Part shown: one piece after another, positions 8,132-15,528 of the stretch
Position numbering within the stretch: position 1 is the stretch's first letter
How the letters are laid out: every line of letters begins with the position of its first letter
Assembly: GCA_022706785.1 (NCBI GenBank)
Contig: JAKJBW010000015.1
Location: forward strand, 1 to 42,500
DNA: 42,500 nt
Direction: 5' to 3'
Origin: Bacillota bacterium
GTDB lineage: Bacteria > Bacillota > Clostridia > UBA1381 > UMGS1253
The notes under the pieces: model-generated
Seen by the model: the letters and a program-made list of their open reading frames with translations, nothing else
Database searches by the model: none
Told to the model about the DNA's origin: nothing
Position numbers and translations under genes: made by a program

Positions 8132-8542
8132 ATGAATGCTTCAGCATTATATCACAAAGCAAATAATAGCAATAATAGAATTTATAGGGCTTTCGTTATG
8201 AGGCTCTTACAATTGTGCTTTAATTGTGATGTAGCATTTAATGCCAATATCCACAAATCAGTTCAGTTTAAGCATAACATGAGGAATGTCGTCATAAGTT
8301 CTGAGTGCTCTATTGATGAAAATACAAACATTTATCACAATGTAACAATCGGCGCAGGCCCCGGAGGTTATCCAAAAATAGGTAAGAATGTGATAATATA
8401 TACCGGTGCTGTAGTTGTAGGTGGCATAACTGTTAGCGACGGGGCTACAATTACTGCAAATTCTGTTGTTTATAAGGACGTTGGAAATAATTGCGTAATG
8501 CAGGGCAATCCAGCACAGCTCAAAAAAACGAATAGGGTTTAA
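8132..8542 (+). CDS. Serine-acetyltransferase-like left-handed beta-helix acyltransferase
   Basis: A 136-residue hexapeptide-repeat protein. After a helical N-terminus, residues about 42-130 run in [LIV]GxxxxI-type turns: VVISSECSIDENTNIYHNV, then the CysE-type loop TIGAGPGGYPKIGKNV, then GAVVVGGITVSDGATITAN and the usual tail NCVMQGNPAQL. The short CysE-like forms act on sugars or serine in capsule clusters; the substrate here is unknown. The frame stays open upstream to 8069 with several Cys codons but no normal start codon, so the N-terminus is somewhat uncertain. It follows the Cro-like gene by 102 bases on the same strand and may be cargo of the island. Confidence 0.75.
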   Translation: MNASALYHKANNSNNRIYRAFVMRLLQLCFNCDVAFNANIHKSVQFKHNMRNVVISSECSIDENTNIYHNVTIGAGPGGYPKIGKNVIIYTGAVVVGGITVSDGATITANSVVYKDVGNNCVMQGNPAQLKKTNRV

Positions 8543-8571
8543 TTTGTATTGGGATAATATAATGATAAAAT

Positions 8572-8594
8572 GGGCGGTTTCAGTCGCCTTTTTT
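8572..8594 (+). terminator. Weak intrinsic terminator after the acetyltransferase gene
   Basis: GGCG (8573-8576) pairs with CGCC (8585-8588), extended by wobble pairs, and is followed by six T. The stem is short, so strength is uncertain. Confidence 0.5.
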
Positions 8595-8623
8595 GTAACT
8601 AGGTTTGCGACTGGTTATTGGCC

Positions 8624-8668
8624 GGTTAGTCAAACACCACCGGCTCAGCCGGTGGTGTTTGACTAACC
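8624..8668. repeat. Perfect 22-bp inverted repeat (45-bp palindrome)
   Basis: The arms 8624-8645 and 8647-8668 are exact reverse complements around one central base, with a GC-rich core (CACCACCGGCT and mate). It lies between the convergent acetyltransferase and unnamed gene. As RNA it would be a very stable hairpin on either strand; no T-run follows on the plus strand, so termination is not certain. Confidence 0.8.
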
Positions 8669-8686
8669 TATTGTCTGTTGTCGGCT

Positions 8687-9012
8687 CAGCGCTTTCAAAA
8701 GACCCTGTCATAGACCTGCAAAAATTTTAAAAACCGGATGCAGTGCTTCATCCCCTGATAGTACATATAGTCGGCTTCCTGCTCAGCGACCATGCCTGAC
8801 GTATCAATAAACTCTTTCATTGTTTTTTTGTCTTCATCCGGCAGACTCTCTATGATTTTTTCCACCTTCCGGTATAGCCTTGCATTGCATTCTTCCAATT
8901 CCGCAAACGTGCAATTGTTGAAGCGCAGCTCCTGCAGCGCTTCATTCATTAAGTTTCCAAAGTGTTCTCTCAAGCTGTTATCAAAATCTCTGACCATATC
9001 AACATTCCTTTC
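8687..9012. repeat. Duplicated segment, copy A
   Basis: This segment matches 10026-10352 at about 95% over some 325 bases. The match covers the whole unnamed small gene, its ribosome site, and only a few bases beyond. The regions upstream (promoter, palindrome, facing regulator) are not related. Confidence 0.9.
8695..8997 (-). CDS. Unnamed small helical protein, copy A
   Basis: A 100-residue protein of no family I can name. I start it at the ATG at 8997, which has AAGGA nine bases upstream and matches the start of copy B. It is predicted mainly helical, with charged heptad-like stretches (ALQELRFNN, ECNARLYRKVEKI) and an end reading DYMYYQGMKHCIRFLKFL. Small proteins with such a YxxGxxxxxxLLK-like tail are common on clostridial accessory elements. 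It differs from copy B at few residues until the last codons, where a one-base indel changes the end from VI to VYDRVF. It is divergently transcribed from a Cro-like regulator at 9298. Confidence 0.8.
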   Translation of the reverse strand: MVRDFDNSLREHFGNLMNEALQELRFNNCTFAELEECNARLYRKVEKIIESLPDEDKKTMKEFIDTSGMVAEQEADYMYYQGMKHCIRFLKFLQVYDRVF

Positions 9013-9144
9013 AGTTAACTTAGTTTTCAGCAACGCTCAAATGAAAATATGTTGTATGCTAAAGCCCACTTTCGCTAAATATATGCCCTTTTAGAAAAAA
9101 AATTAAATACAACGCATAAAAATAACTGCTCCTTTATGATTCTT

Positions 9145-9186
9145 AATAGTGTTTATAATCATTATCTGGAATTATAATACACTATT
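9145..9186. promoter_or_regulatory. Inverted repeat between the copy A gene and the facing regulator
   Basis: AATAGTGTTTATAAT (9145-9159) is repeated inverted as ATTATAATACACTATT (9171-9186), with one base of indel. It overlaps the -10 and start region of the copy A promoter and is a likely operator for the small regulator encoded at 9298. Confidence 0.6.
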
Positions 9187-9202
9187 TAATGTTTTATGTC
9201 AA
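9174..9202 (-). promoter_or_regulatory. Promoter of the copy A gene
   Basis: On the minus strand TTGACA (9197-9202) and TATTAT (9174-9179) are 17 bases apart. The leader would be about 170 bases. The inverted repeat at 9145-9186 covers the -10. Confidence 0.7.
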
Positions 9203-9242
9203 GTATTAAATTCTACTTTTATGTAATATTTATTATTTTTAT

Positions 9243-9271
9243 TTGAAAAATCACATTATTTCGTGTAAAAT
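9243..9271 (+). promoter_or_regulatory. Promoter of the Cro-like gene at 9298
   Basis: TTGAAA (9243-9248) and TAAAAT (9266-9271) are 17 bases apart, followed within 20 bases by the ribosome site AAAGGGG. Confidence 0.55.
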
Positions 9272-9297
9272 TAGTAAGCGAAAGGGGTGTGGTTATT

Positions 9298-9510
9298 ATG
9301 GGCATGGCAATCAAAATTAAGACAATATTATGGGAGAAAAAAATGACTATTAAAGAATTGGCTGAAAAGATAGATACTAGTGGAAATAATTTAAGCAATA
9401 AGCTTTTACGTGATAATTTTTCTGAAAAGGAATTGCGTCAAATCGCAGAGGCTCTAAATTGTGATTATGACGGTATTTTTATGATGCGTGACACAGGGAA
9501 AACAATATGA
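9298..9510 (+). CDS. Small Cro/XRE-type DNA-binding protein
   Basis: A 70-residue protein consisting of one helix-turn-helix: MTIKELAEKIDTSGNNLSNKL is the core, and LRQIAEALNCDYDGIF the following helix and loop. AAAGGGG lies 10 bases before the ATG at 9298; a GTG at 9289 is too close to that site. It is similar to small XRE proteins of phages and conjugative elements. It faces the copy A gene across an inverted repeat that covers that gene's promoter, so it probably controls it. Confidence 0.78.
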   Translation: MGMAIKIKTILWEKKMTIKELAEKIDTSGNNLSNKLLRDNFSEKELRQIAEALNCDYDGIFMMRDTGKTI

Positions 9511-9600
9511 GATCATTATTAATGATATTGCGCGATAGTAATATCATAAACGATAAAGCAAAAAATATAAAAATACGAATCGCTAGCCTAAATCAGAAGC

Positions 9601-9690
9601 AGGAAAGGCATACCGTATGATGTCTATGCGTTTTTACCTTTCCTATCTGTGCTTTAGGGAAGCAGCTTCTATTGAGCCGCTTCCTTTATT
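9601..9690 (+). terminator. Tandem hairpins with T-rich tail after the Cro-like gene
   Basis: Two hairpins lie in a row. The first pairs AGGAAAGG (9601-9608) with CCTTTCCT (9637-9644), with an inner GCATA/TATGC. The second pairs GGAAGC (9658-9663) with GCTTCC (9679-9684) and runs into TTTATTTTTT. The second is a credible terminator for the rightward gene; the T-run overlaps the end of the next gene on the minus strand. Confidence 0.6.
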
Positions 9691-9874
9691 TTTTATTTCT
9701 TCTTTTTAACTTTTCCACCGCTTCCTCACTGAATAGATAATTCCTTTTTCCCGCCTCCCGCATTTCACTTGATGAAAATTTCATTAACTTTGCCAAACGC
9801 AATAAATAACTGGGGTTTATTTCTAGGATTTCTGCAACTTCCTTTGTAATAAATACTTTTCGTACGTCCGACAT
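9686..9874 (-). CDS. Small MerR/excisionase-like DNA-binding protein
   Basis: A 62-residue protein. VFITKEVAEILEINPSYLL is a winged-helix-type HTH of the MerR/AlpA/excisionase group, and KRNYLFSEEAVEKLKRR matches the wing and following helix of such proteins. AAGGA precedes the ATG by about 9 bases. It has a consensus promoter whose spacer holds TACGAC repeats, which reappear at the start of the gene. Excisionases of this size usually sit beside an integrase; none is present here, so it may be a leftover or a stand-alone regulator. Confidence 0.7.
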   Translation of the reverse strand: MSDVRKVFITKEVAEILEINPSYLLRLAKLMKFSSSEMREAGKRNYLFSEEAVEKLKRRNKK

Positions 9875-9898
9875 AGGACTTTTTCCTTCTTTCTTATT

Positions 9899-9927
9899 AC
9901 TATACTATGTCGTACGTCGTATGTCAA
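9899..9927 (-). promoter_or_regulatory. Promoter with TACGAC repeats in its spacer
   Basis: On the minus strand TTGACA (9922-9927) and TATAGT (9899-9904) are 17 bases apart. The spacer contains TACGACGTACGAC, which has both direct and inverted symmetry. A related GTCGGACGTACGA occurs at the first codons of the gene (about 9859-9873), suggesting autoregulation. Confidence 0.7.
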
Positions 9928-10025
9928 TACATGTATTTAAAAATCGGATCCGCAATAACCAAGCCGCCTCCCGCAAAAGGGTAGCGGCTTATTCTCTGAT
10001 TGAGCCCAATAGTCTGCTATCATTT

Positions 10026-10352
10026 CAGCGCTTTCAAAAGGCGCTGTCATATGACCTGCAAAAATTTTAAAAACCGGATGCAGTGCTTCATCCCCTGATA
10101 ATACATATAGTCGGCTTCCTGCTCGGCGACCATGCCCGACGTATCAATAAACTCTTTCATTGTTTTTTTGCCTTCATCCGGCAGACCTTCCATGATTTTT
10201 TCCACCTTCCGGTATAGCCTTGCATTGCATTCTTCCAATTCCGCAAACGCGCAGTTGTTGAAGCGCAGCTCCTGCAGCGCTTCATTCATTAAGTTTCCAA
10301 AGTGTTCTCTCAAGCTGTTATCAAAATCTCTGACCATATCAACGATCCTTTC
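10026..10352. repeat. Duplicated segment, copy B
   Basis: Second copy of the segment at 8687-9012, about 95% identical, in the same orientation and 1339 bases away. Confidence 0.9.
10047..10337 (-). CDS. Unnamed small helical protein, copy B
   Basis: A 96-residue paralogue of the protein at 8695-8997, with the same start context (GAAAGGA before ATG at 10337). Differences are conservative: T to A, IES to MEG, D to G. The open frame, the ribosome site and the mostly synonymous or mild changes suggest both copies are or were under selection. It faces a ribbon-helix-helix regulator at 10546. Its promoter is covered by a large palindrome unrelated to the one at copy A. Function unknown. Confidence 0.8.
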   Translation of the reverse strand: MVRDFDNSLREHFGNLMNEALQELRFNNCAFAELEECNARLYRKVEKIMEGLPDEGKKTMKEFIDTSGMVAEQEADYMYYQGMKHCIRFLKFLQVI

Positions 10353-10457
10353 AATGAATTATTTTATAAAAACGCCAAAAAATAATGTCTCTGCCAATGT
10401 TCCAGCAGACAAGCTCATGGTGAAATCCCATAATAAACTTCATTTCTTAACATATTT

Positions 10458-10486
10458 AAGATAACATTTATTTTGTATGGTGTCAA
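10458..10486 (-). promoter_or_regulatory. Promoter of the copy B gene
   Basis: On the minus strand TTGACA (10481-10486) and TATCTT (10458-10463) are 17 bases apart, with a TG extended -10. The -35 and most of the spacer lie inside the palindrome at 10469-10505. Confidence 0.65.
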
Positions 10487-10505
10487 GTAGACACCATACA
10501 AAATA
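10469..10505. promoter_or_regulatory. 37-bp palindrome, likely operator of the RHH protein
   Basis: Sixteen-base arms (10469-10484 and 10490-10505) are exact reverse complements around five bases. The inner half-site GGTGTC recurs as AGTGTC (10505-10510) and again just before the ATG of the RHH gene (GGTGTC, about 10537-10542). Repeated short half-sites are typical for ribbon-helix-helix proteins. Confidence 0.7.
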
Positions 10506-10545
10506 GTGTCATAGTGATATCATAATAAAGAAAGGTGGTGTCATT

Positions 10546-10737
10546 ATGGCTATTATTAAATCCCAATTTACTTTAAGACTAAATTTAGACGTGCATGCAA
10601 AAATTAAAATAATTGCAGGCAGGGAATCCCGCTCCATTACAAATATGATTGAATATTTGATCAAAAAGGAAATAGAAAAATACGAAAAAGAAAACGGAGA
10701 AATAATTTTAACAGAAGATGATCTGTTTATAAAATAG
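10546..10737 (+). CDS. Arc/MetJ-type ribbon-helix-helix DNA-binding protein
   Basis: A 63-residue protein. QFTLRLNLDVHAKIKIIAGRESRSITNMIEYLIKK has the ribbon-helix-helix order: an alternating beta strand (FTLRL), helix A, a turn with RSITN, then helix B. AGGTGG precedes the ATG. Such proteins are Arc-like phage repressors or antitoxins; no toxin-like gene follows on the same strand, and the gene ends at a strong terminator. It faces the copy B gene across a 37-bp palindrome and is its likely repressor. Confidence 0.85.
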   Translation: MAIIKSQFTLRLNLDVHAKIKIIAGRESRSITNMIEYLIKKEIEKYEKENGEIILTEDDLFIK

Positions 10738-10753
10738 GAAGGTTTAATAAGCC

Positions 10754-10786
10754 GCCGCCGGCTCTGCCGGCGGTTGCATTTTTGCA
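10754..10786 (+). terminator. GC-rich intrinsic terminator of the RHH gene
   Basis: CCGCCGGC (10755-10762) pairs with GCCGGCGG (10766-10773) over a three-base loop, followed by TTGCATTTTTG. It marks the right end of the AT-rich island. Confidence 0.75.
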
Positions 10787-10881
10787 AACAAAAAGATGCC
10801 CCGGCTGGCACAGAGGTTACTTATCGGTAATTTTTTCTGTCATTCCCAACCGTTCAGGCGTTCCCGGTCCAATTCCTCTTT

Positions 10882-11961
10882 CTACAAAAGCTCGCTTCTA
10901 TTGTCGGCTTTAAGACTGTCAGTCACGCTTTTTATATCTTGTATATGTGTTTGGTCACAAACCAGAAGAACATCGTCGGTATCCACAATAATAAGGTCTG
11001 TAAGCCCTACAGCGGCAATCAGCCTTTTTCCTCCGACGATAATGGAGTTTTTAGTGTCGGCTGTGACCACATCTCCCCGCACTATGTTGCCGTATTCATC
11101 GGTTTTATTGATGCGCCGAAGCGCCAAAAAGCTGCCCGCGTCATTCCACCCGAAATCACCGGGGACGGTAAAAATACCCGAAGCGCGTTCCATAATGCCA
11201 TAATCTATAGATTCAGCTTTAAATTCAGCGTAGCATTTCTCAAGCGCGCGCGTGGACGAGGCCGTTCCCCAAGTGTCCCGGATAACAAGAAGGCCGTTAT
11301 ACATATCCGGTAAGAACGCTTGAAACTGCTTTAGCACAGAGGATGCTTTCCAGATGAACATGCCGCTGTTCCAAAGATACCGGCCTGAAGCAATGTATGT
11401 TTTTGCGGTTTCCAAATCCGGCTTTTCCACAAACTGCCGGACTTTATAAGCACCGTATTGTCCTGCATCGGCCTCACCCGGTTCAAAGCAGATATAGCCG
11501 TATCCGGTCTCGGGATACGTGGGTAAAATGCCGACGGTAACCAGATTTTCGTCAGCTTTTGCCACCTCTGCTGCTCTCGCTATGGTATCAACGTATCGCG
11601 CATTGTTTTCGATCACATGATCCGAAGGCAGTACAAGCATCACCGCGTCCGTATATTTTTTACTGATGACAGCGGCGGCAAAGCCAATGCAAGGCGCGGT
11701 GCTTTTTGCCATGGGTTCTAACAGAATATTGCTTTCCGGAATTTCCGGCAATTGATTTTTTACAATGTCAACATAATCCCTGCTGGTGATAACAAACAGG
11801 TCTTCAAATAAAACGAGCGGCCGCAGCCGCTCGGTGGTGTGCTGGAGCATAGTCTTGCCGTCGTTTGTCAGGGAAAGAAATTGTTTGGGACAGCTTATCC
11901 GGCTTTGGGGCCAAATACGCTCCCCCCTGCCCCCGGCCATAATGACTGCAGTTATCTTCAA
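10882..11961 (-). CDS. manC: Mannose-1-phosphate guanylyltransferase
   Basis: A 359-residue nucleotidyltransferase making GDP-mannose from mannose-1-phosphate and GTP. I start it at TTG 11961, which has GGAGG seven bases upstream and gives the expected beginning KITAVIMAGG. The signature GGRGERIWPQSR...PKQF occupies residues about 10-30, LVLPSDHVI the metal-binding strand, FVEKPD and NSGMFIW the sugar-binding loops. It lacks the C-terminal isomerase domain found in fused ManC/AlgA proteins, so mannose-6-phosphate isomerase must come from elsewhere. It is the last of three same-strand genes with gmd and a glycosyltransferase, a set supplying GDP-deoxyhexose to a surface glycan. Confidence 0.93.
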   Translation of the reverse strand: MKITAVIMAGGRGERIWPQSRISCPKQFLSLTNDGKTMLQHTTERLRPLVLFEDLFVITSRDYVDIVKNQLPEIPESNILLEPMAKSTAPCIGFAAAVISKKYTDAVMLVLPSDHVIENNARYVDTIARAAEVAKADENLVTVGILPTYPETGYGYICFEPGEADAGQYGAYKVRQFVEKPDLETAKTYIASGRYLWNSGMFIWKASSVLKQFQAFLPDMYNGLLVIRDTWGTASSTRALEKCYAEFKAESIDYGIMERASGIFTVPGDFGWNDAGSFLALRRINKTDEYGNIVRGDVVTADTKNSIIVGGKRLIAAVGLTDLIIVDTDDVLLVCDQTHIQDIKSVTDSLKADNRSELL

Positions 11962-12048
11962 ATTAAAGCCTCCAAACGCATAATGCTTTTCTTTGGCGCA
12001 TTGCCGCAAATGGGTATGATTGCAAATGTCATTGACATGCTTTAACAT

Positions 12049-12828
12049 CTACAGGTTATCGTCTATCGTAATATTTTTTGATTTAAATTCTTCCTCCGTC
12101 ACGCAAAAGGTGAGTTTGCCGTATAAGCGGCGGTTGTCAATATATTGCGGTATGCCCGCTTTTCTTAAGGTATGACTGAAAATCACATACTCATAACGTC
12201 CGCTGCCGTCGTCATAGCAGACAGCGTCCAAAACTTCGTTTCTTATCAGGTAAGTGCAATGGATAACATCTACCTGTATCAGTCCTTTAGCCGCCTGAGA
12301 CAGTATAGCGTAATACTCCGGGGAAGCTTTATAATACCCGTTTTCGTCGGTAACGTGATGATAATTCGCATAAAGGCTGGCCGCGTCATCGGCGTTGCGC
12401 AGCAATGGCCCTATGACGGGCATTCCTGTATCAAGCAGCGTTTCCAAAGTTTTTGGGACAATAAAGTTGTCGCAATCAACGACAAAATAGTGGGTTCCTT
12501 TGGCTTTCGCCCACAAAACGGACTCCTGGCGCAAACGGCCTATCGCTTTAAGCCGCATCACATTCCATTCATGCTGCCCGTATTCCTGCACGGGTTCGGG
12601 GATGTCGCTCGAATCGAAATAAATTTCCGAATACCGGTCCCCTACTTTTTCCACCCATTCTGCCAGTAAATCCGCCGTGTTGTCCTTATTGTTGTTTGTA
12701 CGAATATATAGCTTAATCTTGGATGCCGGATATGTTTGCTTTTCAATCAAGCTGAGATAGAGGGGCAAAACATGAGCTTTATCCTTGGCCAGAATAGCCA
12801 CTGTCACTTGGTCTGTCGTCAATTGCAT
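12049..12828 (-). CDS. GT-A-fold glycosyltransferase
   Basis: A 259-residue soluble protein, started at ATG 12828 with AGAGGTG five bases before it. VTVAILAKDKAHVLPLYLSLI and KLYIRTNNNKDNTADLL form the nucleotide-binding first half of a GT-A fold; FVVDCDNFIVP (residues about 115-124) supplies the DxD metal motif at D118 and D120. The end part (RYEYVIFSHTLRKAGIP) resembles acceptor regions of PLOD/Anp1-like or family 25-like enzymes more than classical family 2. The sugar donor is plausibly GDP-linked, given the flanking manC and gmd, but that is inference from neighbourhood. Confidence 0.75.
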   Translation of the reverse strand: MQLTTDQVTVAILAKDKAHVLPLYLSLIEKQTYPASKIKLYIRTNNNKDNTADLLAEWVEKVGDRYSEIYFDSSDIPEPVQEYGQHEWNVMRLKAIGRLRQESVLWAKAKGTHYFVVDCDNFIVPKTLETLLDTGMPVIGPLLRNADDAASLYANYHHVTDENGYYKASPEYYAILSQAAKGLIQVDVIHCTYLIRNEVLDAVCYDDGSGRYEYVIFSHTLRKAGIPQYIDNRRLYGKLTFCVTEEEFKSKNITIDDNL

Positions 12829-12994
12829 CAGCACCTCTCTTTTTATGTTTTGCCTGTTAAAACGTTTTTTGGGCTTCAAATCTTATAATGCCTTTGGGTT
12901 TAGGTGATAAGCCGCCAAAATCCAACGTTATATTACATAAATATGCGTCAAATATTGAGATGGTTCGGTTTAAACGTAAAAAGATGCAACCGAT

Positions 12995-14014
12995 TTATTT
13001 AAGTTTAGAAGCAACGATGCTTATATCATTTTGCACCATCCTTTTAACTAACTCGTGAAAAGAAATATCACGTTTCCATCCCAATATTTTTTCCGCCTTC
13101 TCCGGCGAGCCCAAAAGCAGCTCTACCTCCGCGGGCCTGAAAAATTTCGGATTTACTTCGACTAAAACCTTCCCTGTGTTTTTATCCGTGGCTTTTTCCT
13201 CTTTGCCCGCACCGTGCCACAAAAGCTCAATACCCGCCTCTAAAAACGCGAGTGTGACAAACTCTCTCACTTCGTGCGTCTCACCTGTTGCGATAACATA
13301 ATCATCCGGGCTGTCCTGTTGCAGCATTAACCACATTGCGTATACATAATCTTTTGCGTGCCCCCAGTCCCTTTTGGCGGACATATTGCCGAGCTGGAGC
13401 TTATCTTGCAGCCCGAATTTTATTCTTGCTGCGGAATCTGTTATTTTTCGCGTAACAAATTCTTTTCCGCGTCTTTCGGATTCATGATTGAATAAAATTC
13501 CCGTACAGGCAAACATGCCATAGCTCTCCCGGTAATTTTTCGTGATCCAATACCCGTATAATTTTGAGACGCCATACGGGCTTCTCGGATAGAACGGCGT
13601 TGTCTCCCGTTGAGGGATCTCCTGAACCAGTCCGAACATTTCACTTGTAGACGCCTGATAAAACCTTGCTTCCGGCTTTACGACTCTAATCGCCTCCAGC
13701 ATATTAGCCACACCAATAGCGTTAATATCCGTCGTGGCAAACGGTTGTTCCCATGACGTTGCAACAAATGACTGTGCCGCGAGATTGTATACTTCATCCG
13801 CCTGTGAAATCTTCATGGCAGAGATCAAGGATACAGGATCCGTCATATCGCCGTAGATAAAATTGACCTTATCAATCAAATGCTCCGCATTCCCATAGTC
13901 CACAGTACTTTTTCTCCTGACAATGCCATAGACCGTATAGCCTTTTTCCAAAAGCAGTTCCGCGAGATACGATCCGTCTTGTCCTGTAATTCCTGTAATA
14001 AGGGCATTCTTCAC
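12995..14014 (-). CDS. gmd: GDP-mannose 4,6-dehydratase
   Basis: A 339-residue short-chain-dehydratase that turns GDP-D-mannose into GDP-4-keto-6-deoxy-D-mannose. [11 protein letters not shown] at the N-terminus is the extended NADP-binding motif of this enzyme. STSEMFG and YGVSKLYGY give the catalytic Thr/Ser-Glu and Tyr-Lys residues, and [10 protein letters not shown] is strongly diagnostic of Gmd. AGGAGGAG precedes the ATG. It leads a three-gene minus-strand set. No 4-reductase (fucose synthase or Rmd) and no C3,5 epimerase are in the window, so the final sugar is not known. Confidence 0.95.
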   Translation of the reverse strand: MKNALITGITGQDGSYLAELLLEKGYTVYGIVRRKSTVDYGNAEHLIDKVNFIYGDMTDPVSLISAMKISQADEVYNLAAQSFVATSWEQPFATTDINAIGVANMLEAIRVVKPEARFYQASTSEMFGLVQEIPQRETTPFYPRSPYGVSKLYGYWITKNYRESYGMFACTGILFNHESERRGKEFVTRKITDSAARIKFGLQDKLQLGNMSAKRDWGHAKDYVYAMWLMLQQDSPDDYVIATGETHEVREFVTLAFLEAGIELLWHGAGKEEKATDKNTGKVLVEVNPKFFRPAEVELLLGSPEKAEKILGWKRDISFHELVKRMVQNDISIVASKLK

Positions 14015-14766
14015 TGATACTCCTCCTAACCATATTGAAGCGCTTAATAAAACAAAAGCCGCTTTGCGCTTTGTTTATTATCAGAATATTCTGCTATGTG
14101 CCAATTTGTTCCCTTCAGGCGTACCGTCGGTGTTTTATAAAAACACTGCCGGGCGTATTTTACAAACAATGCCTGACGCTCAGGTTTTAGACTTAGGGAT
14201 CCAAAAATCAGGTTTTTTTAGTTTTTACACTTCCAATTTGGCGTGTTTACAAAGCTGACGTCTAATTTGATATTTATAGAAAATTGTTAAAAACCCGCTG
14301 TTTACGCTGCTTTCCGGCATTGGAAAAGGCAGGTAATCTAAACCATTCCAAAAAGAAATAGAAAATAGTTTCCCATTGATTGAGAAACTATTTACGGAAA
14401 AAAATTTGTTGAAATTTAAAAACGCTCGGATTTCCGGTTTATGCCGTTATCATTTTGGGTTAGGTACATGGATTAGAAATAACTTGTTATCTCCTAAAGA
14501 AAGTCTTTTACATGGTTTTATTCTTGAAAAACGGTATAGAACATGAGATGTCTTCTTTCATAATTGGACTATTCCACTACCATATATCAAGAAAAATATA
14601 AATTTTTCTAGCAATAACAGCCACTCAAAGTAGGCGGCTGTTGTTGTACTAAATATGTTGTTTTAGATGAAAAGTTAGGTCAAAAAAGATCCCACTTCTT
14701 TGGTGCATATTTTGCTTATAATCTCACCGATAATTGGACATAATCCCCATTAAGAGGTGATTTATT
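14015..14766. other. Intergenic stretch with two hairpins, no gene seen
   Basis: About 750 bases without a credible gene. Two inverted repeats stand out: AAATAGTTTC/GAAACTATTT (14363-14372 with 14384-14393, 11-base loop), and AACAGCC/GGCTGTT (14616-14622 with 14636-14642). The 3' part before 14767 contains TATAAT near 14718 that may belong to the promoter of the next gene; no good -35 is visible. Short open frames here lack ribosome sites. Confidence 0.5.
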
Positions 14767-15447
14767 TTGAACGAACTTTTATACTCAGCCATCAGAACAT
14801 CAATTGGTTTTGTAATCCTATTGTTATTTACACGCCTCACGGGCAAAAAGCAGCTCAGTCAGATGACCATCTTCACATATATCACCGGAATCACACTCGG
14901 CAGCATGATCGGTGAGATGGTTATTCAGGGCGGCGTTGAGTTTATGGAAGAAGTCGTAGGCGTGATACTCTGGGGTGTTTTTAGTTTCGTAGTGGAGTAT
15001 GTTGGATTGAAAATCCCATTTATGCGCGTCGTGCTGGATAGTGAACCTACCATTGTAATCAAGCGTGGTGAAATTCAAGTCAAAGAGTTACGTAAAATGA
15101 GACTAAATATGGACGACTTAACTATGCTGTTGCGTGAAAAGGATGTATTCACTGTCCGAGATGTTTGGTATGCTATCTTAGAACCTCATGGCGAGTTAAG
15201 TATTGTTAAGAAAGCCGCTAAACAGCCGGTATTAATGGAGAACATGGGCTTTCAGCCACAAAATCCATCTTGTTTGCCAGGAGAGTTGATTACAGACGGA
15301 AACCTGATAACAAAAAATCTTTTGGAGTTTGGAAAAACGGAGGAATGGCTTACACAAGAACTGTCTAAGCAAGGTATTACATCTACAAAACAGGTGTTTT
15401 ATGCCGAATTATCTGAGGACGATACGTTATTTATTCAAAAAAAGTAA
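14767..15447 (+). CDS. DUF421 (YetF-family) membrane protein
   Basis: A 226-residue protein with a TTG start; AGAGGTGA lies 7 bases upstream. Three hydrophobic segments fill residues about 5-85, then a cytosolic part begins with the family signature: RVVLDSEPTIVIKRGEIQ, then ELRKMRLNMDDLTMLLREKDVFTVRDVWYAILEPHGELSIVKK. A second alpha/beta region completes the protein. DUF421/YetF proteins of Bacillus have been linked to spore or envelope roles, but their molecular function is unclear. It stands alone between a gene-free stretch and its own terminator. Confidence 0.9.
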   Translation: MNELLYSAIRTSIGFVILLLFTRLTGKKQLSQMTIFTYITGITLGSMIGEMVIQGGVEFMEEVVGVILWGVFSFVVEYVGLKIPFMRVVLDSEPTIVIKRGEIQVKELRKMRLNMDDLTMLLREKDVFTVRDVWYAILEPHGELSIVKKAAKQPVLMENMGFQPQNPSCLPGELITDGNLITKNLLEFGKTEEWLTQELSKQGITSTKQVFYAELSEDDTLFIQKK

Positions 15448-15502
15448 TTTTTTTTGAGGAATATTTCAAATTCCGTGTAATCGGTTATTCCCAACAAACG
15501 TT

Positions 15503-15528
15503 AAATAACCTATAACGGTTATTTTATG
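15503..15528 (+). terminator. Terminator of the DUF421 gene
   Basis: AAATAACC (15503-15510) pairs with GGTTATTT (15517-15524) over six bases and is followed by TTTATG. AT-rich but well placed, 55 bases after the stop. Confidence 0.6.

Noticed and set aside
9601..9644. Possible attachment site or small RNA
   Set aside because: The nested hairpins are adequately explained as part of a tandem terminator; no direct-repeat partner was found.
12172..12669. Long open frame antisense to the glycosyltransferase
   Set aside because: It is a shadow of the GT coding frame; the minus-strand protein has clear GT-A motifs.
14064..14258. Small open frame before the DUF421 gene
   Set aside because: No ribosome site, low-complexity composition and no recognisable domain.
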